From Microbacterium keratanolyticum (lineage in GTDB: Bacteria > Actinomycetota > Actinomycetes > Actinomycetales > Microbacteriaceae), in assembly GCF_016907255.1 (NCBI RefSeq), contig NZ_JAFBBQ010000001.1, positions 186,001-250,000 of the forward strand: 64,000 nucleotides of DNA, in the 5' to 3' direction. The notes beneath the pieces are model-generated. The model saw only the letters and a program-made list of their open reading frames with translations, ran no database searches and had not been told where the DNA came from. The position numbers and the translations under genes were made by a program. Positions 44,183-53,344 of the stretch are shown in pieces (the first letter of the stretch is position 1; every line of letters begins with the position of its first letter).

Positions 44183-47100
44183 ACTTCCACTTCTTCGTGA
44201 ACAGGTTCAGACGAACGCCGATCGCGAAGAGCTTGAGATTGACGAGATCCCACTTGAGCAGCGTCAGCTTCACCTGGCCGGTGATCCCGATCGCCAAGTA
44301 CACCTGCACCTCCGCTTCGACCTCACGAGGCGGCAGCAGCGTCGTCGCTGCTTTGCCCTCCACGCCGGCTTGCGCGCTCACCCCGAGGTCGGGGCCGGCG
44401 AAAGAGTAGATCCGGCTGCGATAGGTCCCCTCAGGTCCGACAGCGATCCCACCCTCGAGCGAGATCTCGGTCGACGACCCCAGCTTCTGCAGCGAGGGAG
44501 TGACGTACTTCGTCGGGGTGTCGTTCTTGACACGTTCAATGCCCTTGGCCGACGAGTACGTGAATCCGAACCGGTCGACCCGCTCGAGGCCGACGGCAGG
44601 AATCGCCACCTCGGCCTTGAGCTTTCCGGTCACCGCGATCGCGAAGTTCAGGCGGTTGGTGATCGCGATCGGCACGCCCAACACCACGAAGACCGATGTG
44701 GGGAGTGCGACCTCGGCGACGTCGAGACGGAAGTTCAATTTGCCTTCCGCCTCGAAGAACGCCCGCAGCGATGCATTGGCCTTGAACGTCGACGTCACCA
44801 CGTTCGTGAACTCGACGATCTTGATCTTGCTCTTCCAGACCGCCCACTTGAGGTCCATCTTCACCTTGAGCACGAAATCGAGGCTCAGCGTGACCTCGCC
44901 GCCGGCCGTGATGCCGATCGCCGCACGGGTGTCGAGTTGACGGGCCTGCGCCGCGTCGAACTCCCACGGCTCAAGGTGCGTCGCGTTGATCACCTTGGGC
45001 TTGCCGTTCTCGAGCCCGAACAGGATGTTCGCATCGAGCCCCGTGGACCACGTGCCGTGCAGGTCGATGCCGAGGCGCGACGACGGGCAGGCCGTCGACG
45101 GCGATGCGGTGAGATTCACAGTCGGATGCCACTCGCCGTTCTCGTCGATCTCCTCACCGACCGGCTCCTGGCCGTCGGATCCCGCCTGACGGCACTGGGT
45201 CTCGAAGTCCGCCGGATCGATGTCGAAGTCATCGGCACCGAGGGTGAGATCGACGTCCTCGCCCGTGCGCAGTTCGGCATTGGTGCCGGCCGTCATCGCG
45301 GAGCTGCCTTGTGCGATCTCATAGTCGTCGACGCTGACCTCGGGACCGACGGTTCCATCCGCACTGACCGGCGCGTATGTTCCCTCGATGAGCGTGTCCG
45401 GATCAGCGGCGGTGGCCAGCAGATCCGTCACCTGGATAGGCGAATCTTCGCCGTACTCGATCGTCTCGTCGATGTCGGTCTGGAAGAACGCGTCGTTCAG
45501 CTCGGCGTCCGTGAGCGAGACGACCCATTCGCCGTCGATGACGTCCAGGTGTGAGACTCGTGCGAACAGCCCGGATTCCGCACCCACGACGGGTCCGCTC
45601 ACCAGGATCTGTCCGGGCTCCAGGTCAGGGCGGGATACGAAGGCGACCGTGTTCTCGTCGATCGCACGGAACTCGGGGTTCGCGGGATCGAGGTTGTACG
45701 TGCGCACGTCAGGAGAGACGACCTCGTCATCCGCGTCGGCGACGTCGAGCGTGATCCGCACCTCGTCCTCGTCCCTGGCTCGCGTGGGGTCAGCTCGATC
45801 GAAGACGCGCGCGACGTAGGTGAAGTCACCGTCCTCGGGCGCAAGGGTGCGCAGGCTCCACGTGATCTTGTCACCGTCGTAGTCCAGCTCTGCGTTGGCG
45901 ATGAAGCCCACGGAGGGCGAGCTGATCTCGACGCGATCCACGGCGTTGGGCCCCGCGGTGACGACGCCCTCGATCCGGAAGAACCCGGTGTTACTGATGT
46001 CCAGGCTGTCGAGGTCTCGCGGCGCCGTGATCGTGATCGTGGCGGCCTCATCACCCTGCGCTTGCTCGGGATCGCCCAGGAAGCCACCCAGCGTCTGCAC
46101 CGTGAGCGTGGCTGCGCCACGGCGAGGGGCTACGGATGCCTCATCCTGGTCGACCGGGACGAGCGCGAGCTGCGGGGCTGACGCCGCCTCACGGTCGACC
46201 GCGACGCCGGATGCACGGCCGGACAGAGGATGCTCCCAGGCGAGCGTCGTCGTATCAGCGCGCGTACCGGCGGTCGCGCTCACGAGTACGAGTGCGTAGT
46301 CGATGTCTCCATGGTCCGCGGCGTCGAGCGACAGCGGAGCATACGGAGTCGCCCGGCCGGAGACGGGCGCACGATTCTCGGTCGACAGCACATAGCTGCC
46401 CCGGAAGTTCGCATTCGATGCCCCTTCGACGGCCTCGACGACCCAGCCGAGTACCGAAGCGCGCAGATCCCCCGTGCCGCTGCGCAGGGTCGCGCTGACA
46501 CCGCCCTGCATATCCGCGTCGACGACGGTCGTGACGATCGAGCGCCCCGCAGACAGAGCGAGCTGCTGCCCGTCGCCGAGGAACAGAACGTCATCCGTGG
46601 CTACCGTGACGTCGACCGAGACGTAGACGCTGCGGGCCTCGGTCGGCACTCCCCCGTCACCCGTCACGCCGAACCAGATCGGTGTCGTCGAAAGGTATGT
46701 ACCGCCGTGTGAGACCGTCGTGTCCGCGCGGAGAACGGGTTCTGCCAGTGCGATCGTCGCGCCCGGCGAATTCTCCAGCCCGCCCATGAACGCGAGCGCT
46801 TCCACACGCACGGGAACGTCTGCGCGGTCGGCCGACAGCGAGATCTCCCCACCTGTCACGGGCAGCAGCAGTGTCGTCGAGGTCGTCACGCCGGCCGGCG
46901 CGAAGAGCACGTCGGTCCTGCCGGCGGTCCGCACAGTCGCGTCGGCGGACGGTTCCTGCACGGTCACCCGGACGAGAGCTGAGCTGTGCGCGCGTGCCAG
47001 GGAACCGAGATCGATGCGCTGCGCCGGGTCGTCCCCTAGCGGAATACCCCGCCCCACGACCGAGTCGCGAACCGGGATCTGATCGGGTGCCACAGCGAAG

Positions 47101-47255
47101 CGGGGCGCCTGCACGCTCTGCACCATCTGCAGGTTCTCGCGCTCATCACCGGTCGCGGCCGCTGCAGGGACCGCGGTGAGGCCCACGCTTGTCAGCGAGA
47201 CGACGACGACGCCCGCGACCGCGGATGTCATCCGCGCATTCCAAAACCGCGCCAT
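44172..47255 (-). CDS. Large secreted protein of unknown function (1027 aa)
   Basis: A Sec signal peptide (MTSAVAGVVVVSLTSVGL, with cleavage after AVPAAAA at about residue 34) opens a 1027-residue acidic, beta-rich protein without further TM or wall-anchor motif. Several 90-110-residue blocks look like Ig-like or invasin-type repeats between about 330 and 640. Near 750-800 there are two cysteines in QCRQAGSD and TACPSS. The C-terminal 250 residues are rich in amphipathic strands (ITAGGEVTLSLDFVLKVKMD; TGKLKAEVAIPAVGLERVD). The ATG shares a base with the stop of the upstream wall-anchored protein (TGATG), so the two are made together. Not recognised. Confidence 0.8.
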   Translation of the reverse strand: MARFWNARMTSAVAGVVVVSLTSVGLTAVPAAAATGDERENLQMVQSVQAPRFAVAPDQIPVRDSVVGRGIPLGDDPAQRIDLGSLARAHSSALVRVTVQEPSADATVRTAGRTDVLFAPAGVTTSTTLLLPVTGGEISLSADRADVPVRVEALAFMGGLENSPGATIALAEPVLRADTTVSHGGTYLSTTPIWFGVTGDGGVPTEARSVYVSVDVTVATDDVLFLGDGQQLALSAGRSIVTTVVDADMQGGVSATLRSGTGDLRASVLGWVVEAVEGASNANFRGSYVLSTENRAPVSGRATPYAPLSLDAADHGDIDYALVLVSATAGTRADTTTLAWEHPLSGRASGVAVDREAASAPQLALVPVDQDEASVAPRRGAATLTVQTLGGFLGDPEQAQGDEAATITITAPRDLDSLDISNTGFFRIEGVVTAGPNAVDRVEISSPSVGFIANAELDYDGDKITWSLRTLAPEDGDFTYVARVFDRADPTRARDEDEVRITLDVADADDEVVSPDVRTYNLDPANPEFRAIDENTVAFVSRPDLEPGQILVSGPVVGAESGLFARVSHLDVIDGEWVVSLTDAELNDAFFQTDIDETIEYGEDSPIQVTDLLATAADPDTLIEGTYAPVSADGTVGPEVSVDDYEIAQGSSAMTAGTNAELRTGEDVDLTLGADDFDIDPADFETQCRQAGSDGQEPVGEEIDENGEWHPTVNLTASPSTACPSSRLGIDLHGTWSTGLDANILFGLENGKPKVINATHLEPWEFDAAQARQLDTRAAIGITAGGEVTLSLDFVLKVKMDLKWAVWKSKIKIVEFTNVVTSTFKANASLRAFFEAEGKLNFRLDVAEVALPTSVFVVLGVPIAITNRLNFAIAVTGKLKAEVAIPAVGLERVDRFGFTYSSAKGIERVKNDTPTKYVTPSLQKLGSSTEISLEGGIAVGPEGTYRSRIYSFAGPDLGVSAQAGVEGKAATTLLPPREVEAEVQVYLAIGITGQVKLTLLKWDLVNLKLFAIGVRLNLFTKKWKFTL

Positions 47256-47890
47256 CAGCTGTCGCCCTCGTTGTTCGAGCGACGGCGTCGCGCAATGATC
47301 AGCGCTGCGCCCGCGATGACTGCGATGATGGCGGATCCGACGATCCACAGGGCAGGCGCCACCCCACCGGTCAGCGCGAGAGGGCCGGAAGAGCTGTCTC
47401 CCCCGCCGCCACCGGATGAGTTGCCGTCCGACGCACCGTCTCCCCCGTGCGGCGCGGTCTCGAAGTCCGCCCAGTTCGTCCAGCGTTCCTTCGCGCCTGC
47501 GGTGGGTGCGGCAAGACGCACGTCGCGGACGACCACGGAGTCGAGTACCAGCCCTGACGCGTCCACGAACGTCACCACGACGTCGGCATAGACCGCAGCG
47601 CTCACGGCGACGCGGAGTTCCAGTGCACCCGGCGCGGCCGGTGCCTGCGCGGTGGCACCGAAGGGCGTGGCTGCGACGGACGTGGTCGCCCATGTCTGGC
47701 CGGCCGCGCGCACCTCGATCGCGCGGACCCCGGATCGCGACGCGTCGCTCTCCAGGTCAACCCAGACCGCGGTCGTGTGGACGGGCGCGGACAGTGCCGG
47801 TGGTTCAGCGGCCAGCGCCGACGATGGTGCCCCGACGAGCGCCGTCACGAGTCCTATGACCACGGCAGGTCTCCAGAATGTCCTCTTCAC
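47255..47890 (-). CDS. Cell-wall-anchored protein with LAXTG sorting signal
   Basis: Protein of 211 aa. Signal peptide RPAVVIGLVTALVGAPSSAL, ending near ALAAEPP. A beta-sandwich-like domain of about 130 residues follows (TTAVWVDLESDASRSGVRAI; TFVDASGLVLDSVVV), then a Gly/Ser linker. The C-terminal sorting signal has LALTGG, a hydrophobic span (LWIVGSAIIAVIAGAALIIA) and the tail RRRRSNNEGDS. LAXTG is the motif of class E sortases of high-GC actinobacteria. The frame is open upstream through the tRNA region, but the GTG at 47890 is chosen. It fits the signal peptide and has TATTCT seven bases upstream. Confidence 0.85.
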   Translation of the reverse strand: MKRTFWRPAVVIGLVTALVGAPSSALAAEPPALSAPVHTTAVWVDLESDASRSGVRAIEVRAAGQTWATTSVAATPFGATAQAPAAPGALELRVAVSAAVYADVVVTFVDASGLVLDSVVVRDVRLAAPTAGAKERWTNWADFETAPHGGDGASDGNSSGGGGGDSSSGPLALTGGVAPALWIVGSAIIAVIAGAALIIARRRRSNNEGDS

Positions 47891-47897
47891 GCGAACC

Positions 47898-47903
47898 AGA
47901 ATA
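47898..47903 (-). promoter_or_regulatory. -10 box of the wall-protein operon
   Basis: TATTCT (minus strand), seven bases before the GTG at 47890, directly downstream of the tRNA-Glu terminator. It predicts a leaderless or nearly leaderless mRNA for both surface-protein genes. Confidence 0.5.
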
Positions 47904-47955
47904 GTGGATGCCGTCCAAAGATGGACACACACCAATCGCGAATACTCCGAAAATG

Positions 47956-47987
47956 ACGAAAGCCCTCGGAGAACCGAGGGCTTTCGT
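47956..47987 (-). terminator. Terminator of tRNA-Glu copy 1
   Basis: A perfect 14-bp stem (47956-47969 with 47974-47987) with a four-base loop. On the minus strand it is followed by a T-rich tail (CATTTTC). It ends the tRNA unit eight bases after the mature 3' end. Confidence 0.85.
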
Positions 47988-48094
47988 TTGTGTTGTGACC
48001 CCAGCGGGATTCGAACCCGCGTTACCGCCGTGAGAGGGCGGCGTACTAGGCCGCTATACGATGGGGCCGTTTCGACAACCGTACAAGTATGCCA
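47988..48094 (-). repeat. 107-bp tandem duplicate, copy 1 (tRNA-Glu unit)
   Basis: Identical to 48200-48306 except one base (48083 A versus 48295 T). It covers the tRNA plus 26 bases of 5' flank and eight bases of 3' flank, so the promoter region was duplicated along with the gene. The flanking terminators differ in sequence. Confidence 0.9.
47996..48068 (-). tRNA. tRNA-Glu (anticodon CTC), copy 1
   Basis: 73 bases without encoded CCA. The acceptor stem is GGCCCCA / TGGGGTC, with a G-U at position 2:71. The D-arm is GTATAGCGGCCTAGTAC. The anticodon loop CTCTCAC carries CTC and is flanked by the CCGCC/GGCGG stem. The T-arm is GCGGGTTCGAATCCCGC and the discriminator base is A. Reads GAG codons. 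Confidence 0.95.
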
Positions 48095-48167
48095 TGCGCA
48101 CAGAGCTGTCACCAAAACGGCACGGCGTCGGCGCGTCGATCAGCGTGGGCAGCCCCACTCAGGAACG

Positions 48168-48201
48168 AAGAAAGCCTCCGGAATGATCCGGAGGCTTTCT
48201 T
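48168..48201 (-). terminator. Terminator of tRNA-Glu copy 2
   Basis: A perfect 15-bp stem (48168-48182 with 48187-48201) with an ATGA-complement tetraloop and a T-containing tail on the minus strand. It lies between the two tRNA copies, so each is its own transcription unit. Confidence 0.85.
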
Positions 48202-48306
48202 GTGTTGTGACCCCAGCGGGATTCGAACCCGCGTTACCGCCGTGAGAGGGCGGCGTACTAGGCCGCTATACGATGGGGCCGTTTCGACAACCGTTCAAGT
48301 ATGCCA
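48200..48306 (-). repeat. 107-bp tandem duplicate, copy 2 (tRNA-Glu unit)
   Basis: Second copy of the 107-bp unit at 47988-48094, offset by 212 bases, with a single mismatch in the 5' flank. Confidence 0.9.
48208..48280 (-). tRNA. tRNA-Glu (anticodon CTC), copy 2
   Basis: Base-for-base identical to the copy at 47996-48068, including the CTC anticodon and discriminator A. Confidence 0.95.
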
Positions 48307-48424
48307 CGGCCGTTCGACAGCCACCAAATCGACGCCACCATGCCGCATCCCGGGTGTGTCATCGCCTCCCAACCTGCACCAGAAGGGAGTTGCCGCGGGC
48401 ATCGCGCGGAGGTTGACTGGCCGT

Positions 48425-49063
48425 ATGCGCCTCACTAAGCACGAACATGCCGCTCTCCGCATCGAAGAAGCCGGAGAGACCCTGCTGATCGATCCCGGGG
48501 TCTACACCTTGCCCCTCGACGGTCTCCACCACGTCGTCGGCGTCGTCCTCACACACGAACACCCCGACCACTGGACCTCCGCGCATCTCGACCGCATCAT
48601 CTCCTCGGCGCCGGGAATCCCCATCTATGCACCGGAGGGTGTCGCCAAGGCCGTCTCCGGTCATGCCATCACGGTCGTCCATCCCGGTGACACGGTCACG
48701 GCGGGCGGCTTCACGCTCACCTTCTTCGGCGGCGCACACGAGGTGATCCATCCCTCGCTTCCCGAGATCGACAATGTGGGTGTCCTCGTGAATGAGCGCC
48801 TGTACTACCCCGGTGACTCCTACGCGGTTCCGGAGGGGGTCGCCGTGGACACTCTCGCCGCTCCCCTGGGCGCGCCATGGCTGCGCATTCGAGACGCGAT
48901 GGATTTCGTGCTCACGGTCGCACCCCGTCGCGCCTTCGGCACCCATGACATGACGCTCTCGGAGATCGGCCGCGGCATGCACCGTGCACGCCTACAATGG
49001 GCGACTGAGCAGAACGGCGGAGAGTTCTTCACACTCGACCCCGGCGACACCCTCGACATCTGA
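48425..49063 (+). CDS. MBL-fold metal-dependent hydrolase (UlaG-like)
   Basis: Metallo-beta-lactamase-fold protein of 212 aa. It has the short UlaG-like form: MRLTKHEHAALRIEEAGETL, then LLIDPGVY, the metal motif THEHPDHW (HxHxDH type), FFGGAHEVIH and YYPGDSYAVPEG, each with the expected His/Asp ligands, and a late FGTHDMTLS. The frame is open upstream across the second tRNA, but homology starts at the ATG at 48425. A GGAGG lies 12 bases before it. Substrate unknown. A GNAT gene follows after seven bases. Confidence 0.9.
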   Translation: MRLTKHEHAALRIEEAGETLLIDPGVYTLPLDGLHHVVGVVLTHEHPDHWTSAHLDRIISSAPGIPIYAPEGVAKAVSGHAITVVHPGDTVTAGGFTLTFFGGAHEVIHPSLPEIDNVGVLVNERLYYPGDSYAVPEGVAVDTLAAPLGAPWLRIRDAMDFVLTVAPRRAFGTHDMTLSEIGRGMHRARLQWATEQNGGEFFTLDPGDTLDI

Positions 49064-49070
49064 GACGACA

Positions 49071-49592
49071 GTGAACCCTTCGAAGCGAGTTCTTCCCGAG
49101 CCCACCGAGCGGCTCCGATTCCGAGAGATGACTCCCGCGGATCTCGACAGCATGGCGGCCATGCTCGCGGACCCCTCCGTCATGGCCTTCTACCCCGCTC
49201 CGAAGACCCGCGACGAGTCCGCGGACTGGATCGCGCGGATGCGGGCGAGCTACGCGGAACACGGCCACGGTCTGTGGATCATCGAGACCCACGACGGAGA
49301 GTTCGTCGGCGACTGCGGTCTCACCTGGCAGTCGTACAACGAGAATCCGGTGCTCGAGGTGGGCTATCACGTGCAGGCGGGACAGCAGCGCAAGGGCTAC
49401 GCGACGGAGGCCGCTCGCGCCTGTCTGGAGCTCGTGCGCCAGGAGTTCGCGCCGACCCTCCTCACGGCGATCATCCACCCCGACAACGTCGCCTCACGCG
49501 GCGTCGCCGAGAACCTCGGAATGACCCACATCGCCGATGACCACGCGCATCCGTGGATCGTGCGCACCGTCATGGGGATGCAGGTCACCTAG
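49071..49592 (+). CDS. GNAT acetyltransferase (RimJ/RimL-like)
   Basis: Protein of 173 aa of the acetyltransf_3 type. ERLRFREMTPADLDSMAAML at the N-terminus and the acetyl-CoA loop VQAGQQRKGYATEAARACLE (Q/R-x-x-G-x-A) at about 106-125 are characteristic. HPDNVASRGVAENLGM near the C-terminus is the standard RimJ/RimL motif. Start GTG at 49071, seven bases after the MBL hydrolase, so likely one operon. Substrate could be a protein N-terminus or a small molecule. Confidence 0.92.
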   Translation: MNPSKRVLPEPTERLRFREMTPADLDSMAAMLADPSVMAFYPAPKTRDESADWIARMRASYAEHGHGLWIIETHDGEFVGDCGLTWQSYNENPVLEVGYHVQAGQQRKGYATEAARACLELVRQEFAPTLLTAIIHPDNVASRGVAENLGMTHIADDHAHPWIVRTVMGMQVT

Positions 49593-49611
49593 CCCTCAGC
49601 GATGGCGCGGC

Positions 49612-52098
49612 TCAGAGCGCTCCCTGCACACGCAGCGCGCGCTCCCGGTGATCGCGCTGCTCGATGACGAGTCGGCGCAGCGCCGCGGGCGCATCGGGAT
49701 GCTCCGCGAGCCACGCATCGACGAGCGTCAGCGTCGGCGTCGCGGGGAACAGCCCCACAACGAGGCGCCGGGCGATCTCGATGCTCCGTGCCTGCCACGC
49801 GGGGATGATCCGCGCGAAGTAGTCCTCATCGAACTTCGCGATCAGGTCGCGACGTCCGCCCGCGCGGAATCCGCTGATCGTGGCATCGAGGTGGTCGTTG
49901 CTGAGCGTGAGGTCGTTCCACGCCGAGCTCCACGCGGCGTCCCGGACGGCGGCCGTCGGCACGGCGGCGCGCGCGTGGAGCGCTGCGGTGCGCCCGCTGG
50001 CGGTGTCGTCGCTTTCGAGCTCGCGCACGACATCCGCCTCGGTCGTGTCACCTGTGGCAGCCAGCGCGGTGAGCAGCAGCCAACGCAGGTCGGCGTCGAG
50101 GGTGAGCCCCTCCGGCGCTGCAGCCGTGCCCGACAGCAGCGCACGGATCTCATCCGCCCTCCCGGGGGAAACCTCTGCGGCCTCCGCCATGGCTCGTGCC
50201 CAGACGAGCTGCGCACCGCTGCCCGGTGCCGCACCGTGCAGTCCGTTCCAGGTCGTGTCGAGCCAGGCGGCGAGCGCCTGGGGGCTCAGCGCCTCGGGCA
50301 GGTAGGCGCGTGCGGCGAAGGAGGCGTTGGCGAGAAGGCCGGCGAGAACACCGACATTGGTCTCGTGCTGCGCGTGCGCGCCGACGATGGACAGGTACTG
50401 GATGACGGGGAGCTCCCCGTCGCGGGTGGCGTTCCAGAGCGCTGACCAGACGAGGCCGCGGGCGAGTTCGTCGTCGAGCGTTGAGAGCGCTTCGTCGACA
50501 GTGTCGAGCGAGCGGTCATCGAGACGCGCTTTCGCGTAGGTGAGGTCGGCATCGTTGATGAGCACGAGGTCGGCGTCGCCGGTGTCGAGGGGCGTCGATT
50601 CGTCGAGGATGTCGAGTCCGATCCGCTCGCGCAGCGTCAGCGTTCCGTCGACCAGATCGTAGAGTCCGACCTGCACCCGATGCGGGCGAGGCTCCGTCTG
50701 GTGCAGCACCGTGGCGCCCGAGGCATCCTGAGCGAGTGAGAGCGTCGACATGCCGCTCGTCTCGAGCCACGCCTTCGACCAGTCGCGAAGGTCGCGGCCG
50801 GAGGCCTGCTCCAGTTCGATGAGAAGGTCGTCCAGAGTCGTGTTGCCATACGCGTGCTTCACGAAGTAGCGGCGTGCGCCCTCGAAGAAGGCGTCCTCCC
50901 CCACGAACGCGACGAGCTGCTTGAGCACGGAAGCGCCCTTGGCATAGGTGATGCCGTCGAAGTTGAGCTTGGCCGCTTCGAGGTCAGTGATGTCGGCGAC
51001 GATCGGGTGCGTGGTCGGCAGCTGATCCTGCGTGTACGCCCAGGCCTTTCGACGGTTGGCGAACGCCACCCAGGCGTCGGTGTACTCTGTCGCGGCAGCG
51101 GAGGCGTGCGATCCCATGTAGTCGGCGAAGGACTCCTTGAGCCACAGGTCATCCCACCAGCGCATCGTGACGAGATCGCCGAACCACATGTGGGCCATCT
51201 CGTGCAGGATCGTGTTCGCGCGCCCCGACTTCTGCGCGCGCGTGGATGCGCCGCGGAAGATGTACGCCTCGGTGAAGGTGACGAGCCCAGGGTTCTCCAT
51301 CGCACCGATGTTGTACTCGGGCACGAAGATCTGGTCGTACTTGCCCCAGGGGTACGGGAACGCGAAGGCCTCGTGGAAGAAGTCGAGCCCCTGCTTCGTG
51401 ACGGTCAGGATCTCGTCGGCGTCCAGATGAGGGGCGAGTGAGGCACGGCAGAAGACGCCGAGTGCGATCTCCCCGGCCTCTCCTGTCCAAGTGTCCTGCA
51501 CACGGTGGTAGGGCCCTGCGGCGATGCAGGTGATGTAGCTCGAGAGCGGAAGCGTCGGCGCGAACTCGACGATCTGCGTTCCGGCGGCGAGCGCGGTGTG
51601 CGCAGGGCTCTGGTTCGAGAGCACGTGCCACCCTTCGGGCGCGGTGACGACGAAGGTGTAGCGGGACTTCATGTCGGGCTGTTCGAAGCACGCCATGACC
51701 CGGCGGGCGTCGGCCGGCTCGTAGTGCGTGTACAGGTAGGTCTCGCCGTCCACGGGGTCGACGAAACGGTGCAGCCCCTCGCCGGAACGGCTGTAGAGAC
51801 CGGATGCCTCGATCTCGACGGTGTTCTGCGCCGCCAGGCCGTCCACGACGATCCGTGCGCCGTCATAGGCCACAGCCTGCTCGATGCCGTTCACGACCAC
51901 TCGGGCCACCCGCTCGCCGATGAAGTCGATCCACGTCGTCGTGGTCGTGGCGTCGAACTCGAGGGTGGTGCGCACCGGGAAAGTCGCCTGGTCCTGGTCA
52001 GGGGCACCGGTGAGGTCGAGCTCGACGCGGATGCTGCGTGCCGTGACGGCCGCGGATCGCGCGGCCGTCTCTTCGCGAGTGAGGTTGGCAGTGGTCAT
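49612..52098 (-). CDS. pepN: Aminopeptidase N
   Basis: M1-family zinc metallopeptidase (828 aa) removing N-terminal residues from peptides in the cytoplasm. The exopeptidase motif is IGAMENPGLVTF and the zinc motif is HEMAHMWFGD (HExxH), with the third ligand in LWLKESFADYMG. The catalytic Tyr lies in ITYAKGASVLKQL. The C-terminal ERAP1-like helical domain covers about 510-820. No signal peptide. Possible AACGAT box six bases before the ATG. Confidence 0.97.
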   Translation of the reverse strand: MTTANLTREETAARSAAVTARSIRVELDLTGAPDQDQATFPVRTTLEFDATTTTTWIDFIGERVARVVVNGIEQAVAYDGARIVVDGLAAQNTVEIEASGLYSRSGEGLHRFVDPVDGETYLYTHYEPADARRVMACFEQPDMKSRYTFVVTAPEGWHVLSNQSPAHTALAAGTQIVEFAPTLPLSSYITCIAAGPYHRVQDTWTGEAGEIALGVFCRASLAPHLDADEILTVTKQGLDFFHEAFAFPYPWGKYDQIFVPEYNIGAMENPGLVTFTEAYIFRGASTRAQKSGRANTILHEMAHMWFGDLVTMRWWDDLWLKESFADYMGSHASAAATEYTDAWVAFANRRKAWAYTQDQLPTTHPIVADITDLEAAKLNFDGITYAKGASVLKQLVAFVGEDAFFEGARRYFVKHAYGNTTLDDLLIELEQASGRDLRDWSKAWLETSGMSTLSLAQDASGATVLHQTEPRPHRVQVGLYDLVDGTLTLRERIGLDILDESTPLDTGDADLVLINDADLTYAKARLDDRSLDTVDEALSTLDDELARGLVWSALWNATRDGELPVIQYLSIVGAHAQHETNVGVLAGLLANASFAARAYLPEALSPQALAAWLDTTWNGLHGAAPGSGAQLVWARAMAEAAEVSPGRADEIRALLSGTAAAPEGLTLDADLRWLLLTALAATGDTTEADVVRELESDDTASGRTAALHARAAVPTAAVRDAAWSSAWNDLTLSNDHLDATISGFRAGGRRDLIAKFDEDYFARIIPAWQARSIEIARRLVVGLFPATPTLTLVDAWLAEHPDAPAALRRLVIEQRDHRERALRVQGAL

Positions 52099-52171
52099 GT
52101 CCTCATCGTTTCATGGACGGTCGATGTATGAGGCCCGTGCGCGATCGGCTCCCGCGTGGCATCCTCGTCCT

Positions 52172-53305
52172 ATGGTCAGGCGCACCGTCACCGCGGGGAC
52201 CGCCGTTCTGCTGGCGATCTCGCTGACGGCGTGCACCCCGGCGGCACCGCCGTCTCCCTCTCCGTCGGTGACGAGCGCACCCGCCCCGACACCCACGGGA
52301 ACGATCACACCGACACCGACGCCGACTCCCCCGCCGACGGTGTGGCCATCGGGCGCGGTCTCGACGATCGTCACGAATCTCGACGCCCCGTGGGGCATCG
52401 CCCAGGCCCGCGGGTTCACCTTCGTGAGTGAACGGGATACCGGTCGCATTCTTGCGATCACGGACGGCGGCGTGGTGAGCGAGATCGCCACGCTCACGGA
52501 CGTGCAGCACGGGGGCGAAGGTGGGCTCCTGGGGCTCGCCGCGGATGACGAAGCCCTCTACGCGTACTCCACCGCGGGGGACGGCAACCGGGTGCAACGC
52601 TTCCCGCTCACCGGCACCGCCACGGCTCCCGCTCTCGGGGAGCCCTCGACCCTGCTCAGCGGGTTGCCGTCGGCGCGGAACCACAACGGAGGTCAGCTCG
52701 CGTTCGGCCCCGACGGAATGCTCTATGTGAGCGTCGGCGACGCGGGAGATCCGGATGCGGCACAGGATCCGAGCTCGTTGGCGGGCAAGATCCTTCGACT
52801 CATGCCCTCGGGCGAGGTGCCGGGCGACAATCCCTTCCCCGGGTCCTTCGTCTACAGCCTCGGCCACCGCAACGTGCAGGGCATCGCCTGGTCTGCGGAC
52901 GGACGGATGTTCGCGAGCGAGTTCGGCCAGGACACCTGGGATGAGCTCAATGAGATCCTCCCAGGCGCGAACTGCGGCTGGCCCGTCGTCGAGGGAGCCG
53001 GCGGAGATGCACGCTTCGTCGATCCGCTCCGGCAGTGGCCGACCGATCAGGCCAGTCCGAGTGGACTCGTCGCGGTCGAGGGTTCGCTGATCCTCGCGAA
53101 TCTGAGGGGGCAGTCGATCCGCGTGGTGCCGGTGTCGGATCCCGCGTCCGAGCAGACGTTCTTCCTGGGCGAGTTCGGGCGCATCCGTGCGGTCGCCCCC
53201 GCCACGCAGGGTGTTCTGTGGTTCCTGACGAACAACACGGACGGCCGCGGCAGCCCCGGCGCCGACGATGACCGCCTCCTCGCCGTCGTTCTTGCACCGG
53301 GCTAG
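52172..53305 (+). CDS. Secreted PQQ-type sugar dehydrogenase-like lipoprotein
   Basis: Protein of 377 aa with a lipoprotein signal peptide (VTAGTAVLLAISLTAC, lipidated Cys about residue 21) and a Pro/Thr/Ser-rich linker. A six-bladed beta-propeller of the glucose/sorbosone dehydrogenase family follows: LDAPWGIAQARGFTFVSERD, GGEGGLLGLAADDEALYAYS, NHNGGQLAFGPDGMLYVSVG, YSLGHRNVQGIAWSADGRMF. The His of RNHNGG and the Arg of GHRN are PQQ/Ca-site residues in the family. Whether PQQ is made by this organism cannot be seen. CATCCT lies six bases before the ATG. Confidence 0.9.
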   Translation: MVRRTVTAGTAVLLAISLTACTPAAPPSPSPSVTSAPAPTPTGTITPTPTPTPPPTVWPSGAVSTIVTNLDAPWGIAQARGFTFVSERDTGRILAITDGGVVSEIATLTDVQHGGEGGLLGLAADDEALYAYSTAGDGNRVQRFPLTGTATAPALGEPSTLLSGLPSARNHNGGQLAFGPDGMLYVSVGDAGDPDAAQDPSSLAGKILRLMPSGEVPGDNPFPGSFVYSLGHRNVQGIAWSADGRMFASEFGQDTWDELNEILPGANCGWPVVEGAGGDARFVDPLRQWPTDQASPSGLVAVEGSLILANLRGQSIRVVPVSDPASEQTFFLGEFGRIRAVAPATQGVLWFLTNNTDGRGSPGADDDRLLAVVLAPG

Positions 53306-53344
53306 AACGTCGCGCCGCTGCGCAACTCATGCCACGATCGAGGC

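Noticed and set aside
48089..48424. N-terminal extension of the MBL hydrolase and upstream frames across the tRNA-Glu genes
   Set aside because: The frames run through tRNA sequence, giving nearly repeated peptides. Homology and the ribosome site start at 48425 (and at 47890 for the minus-strand gene).
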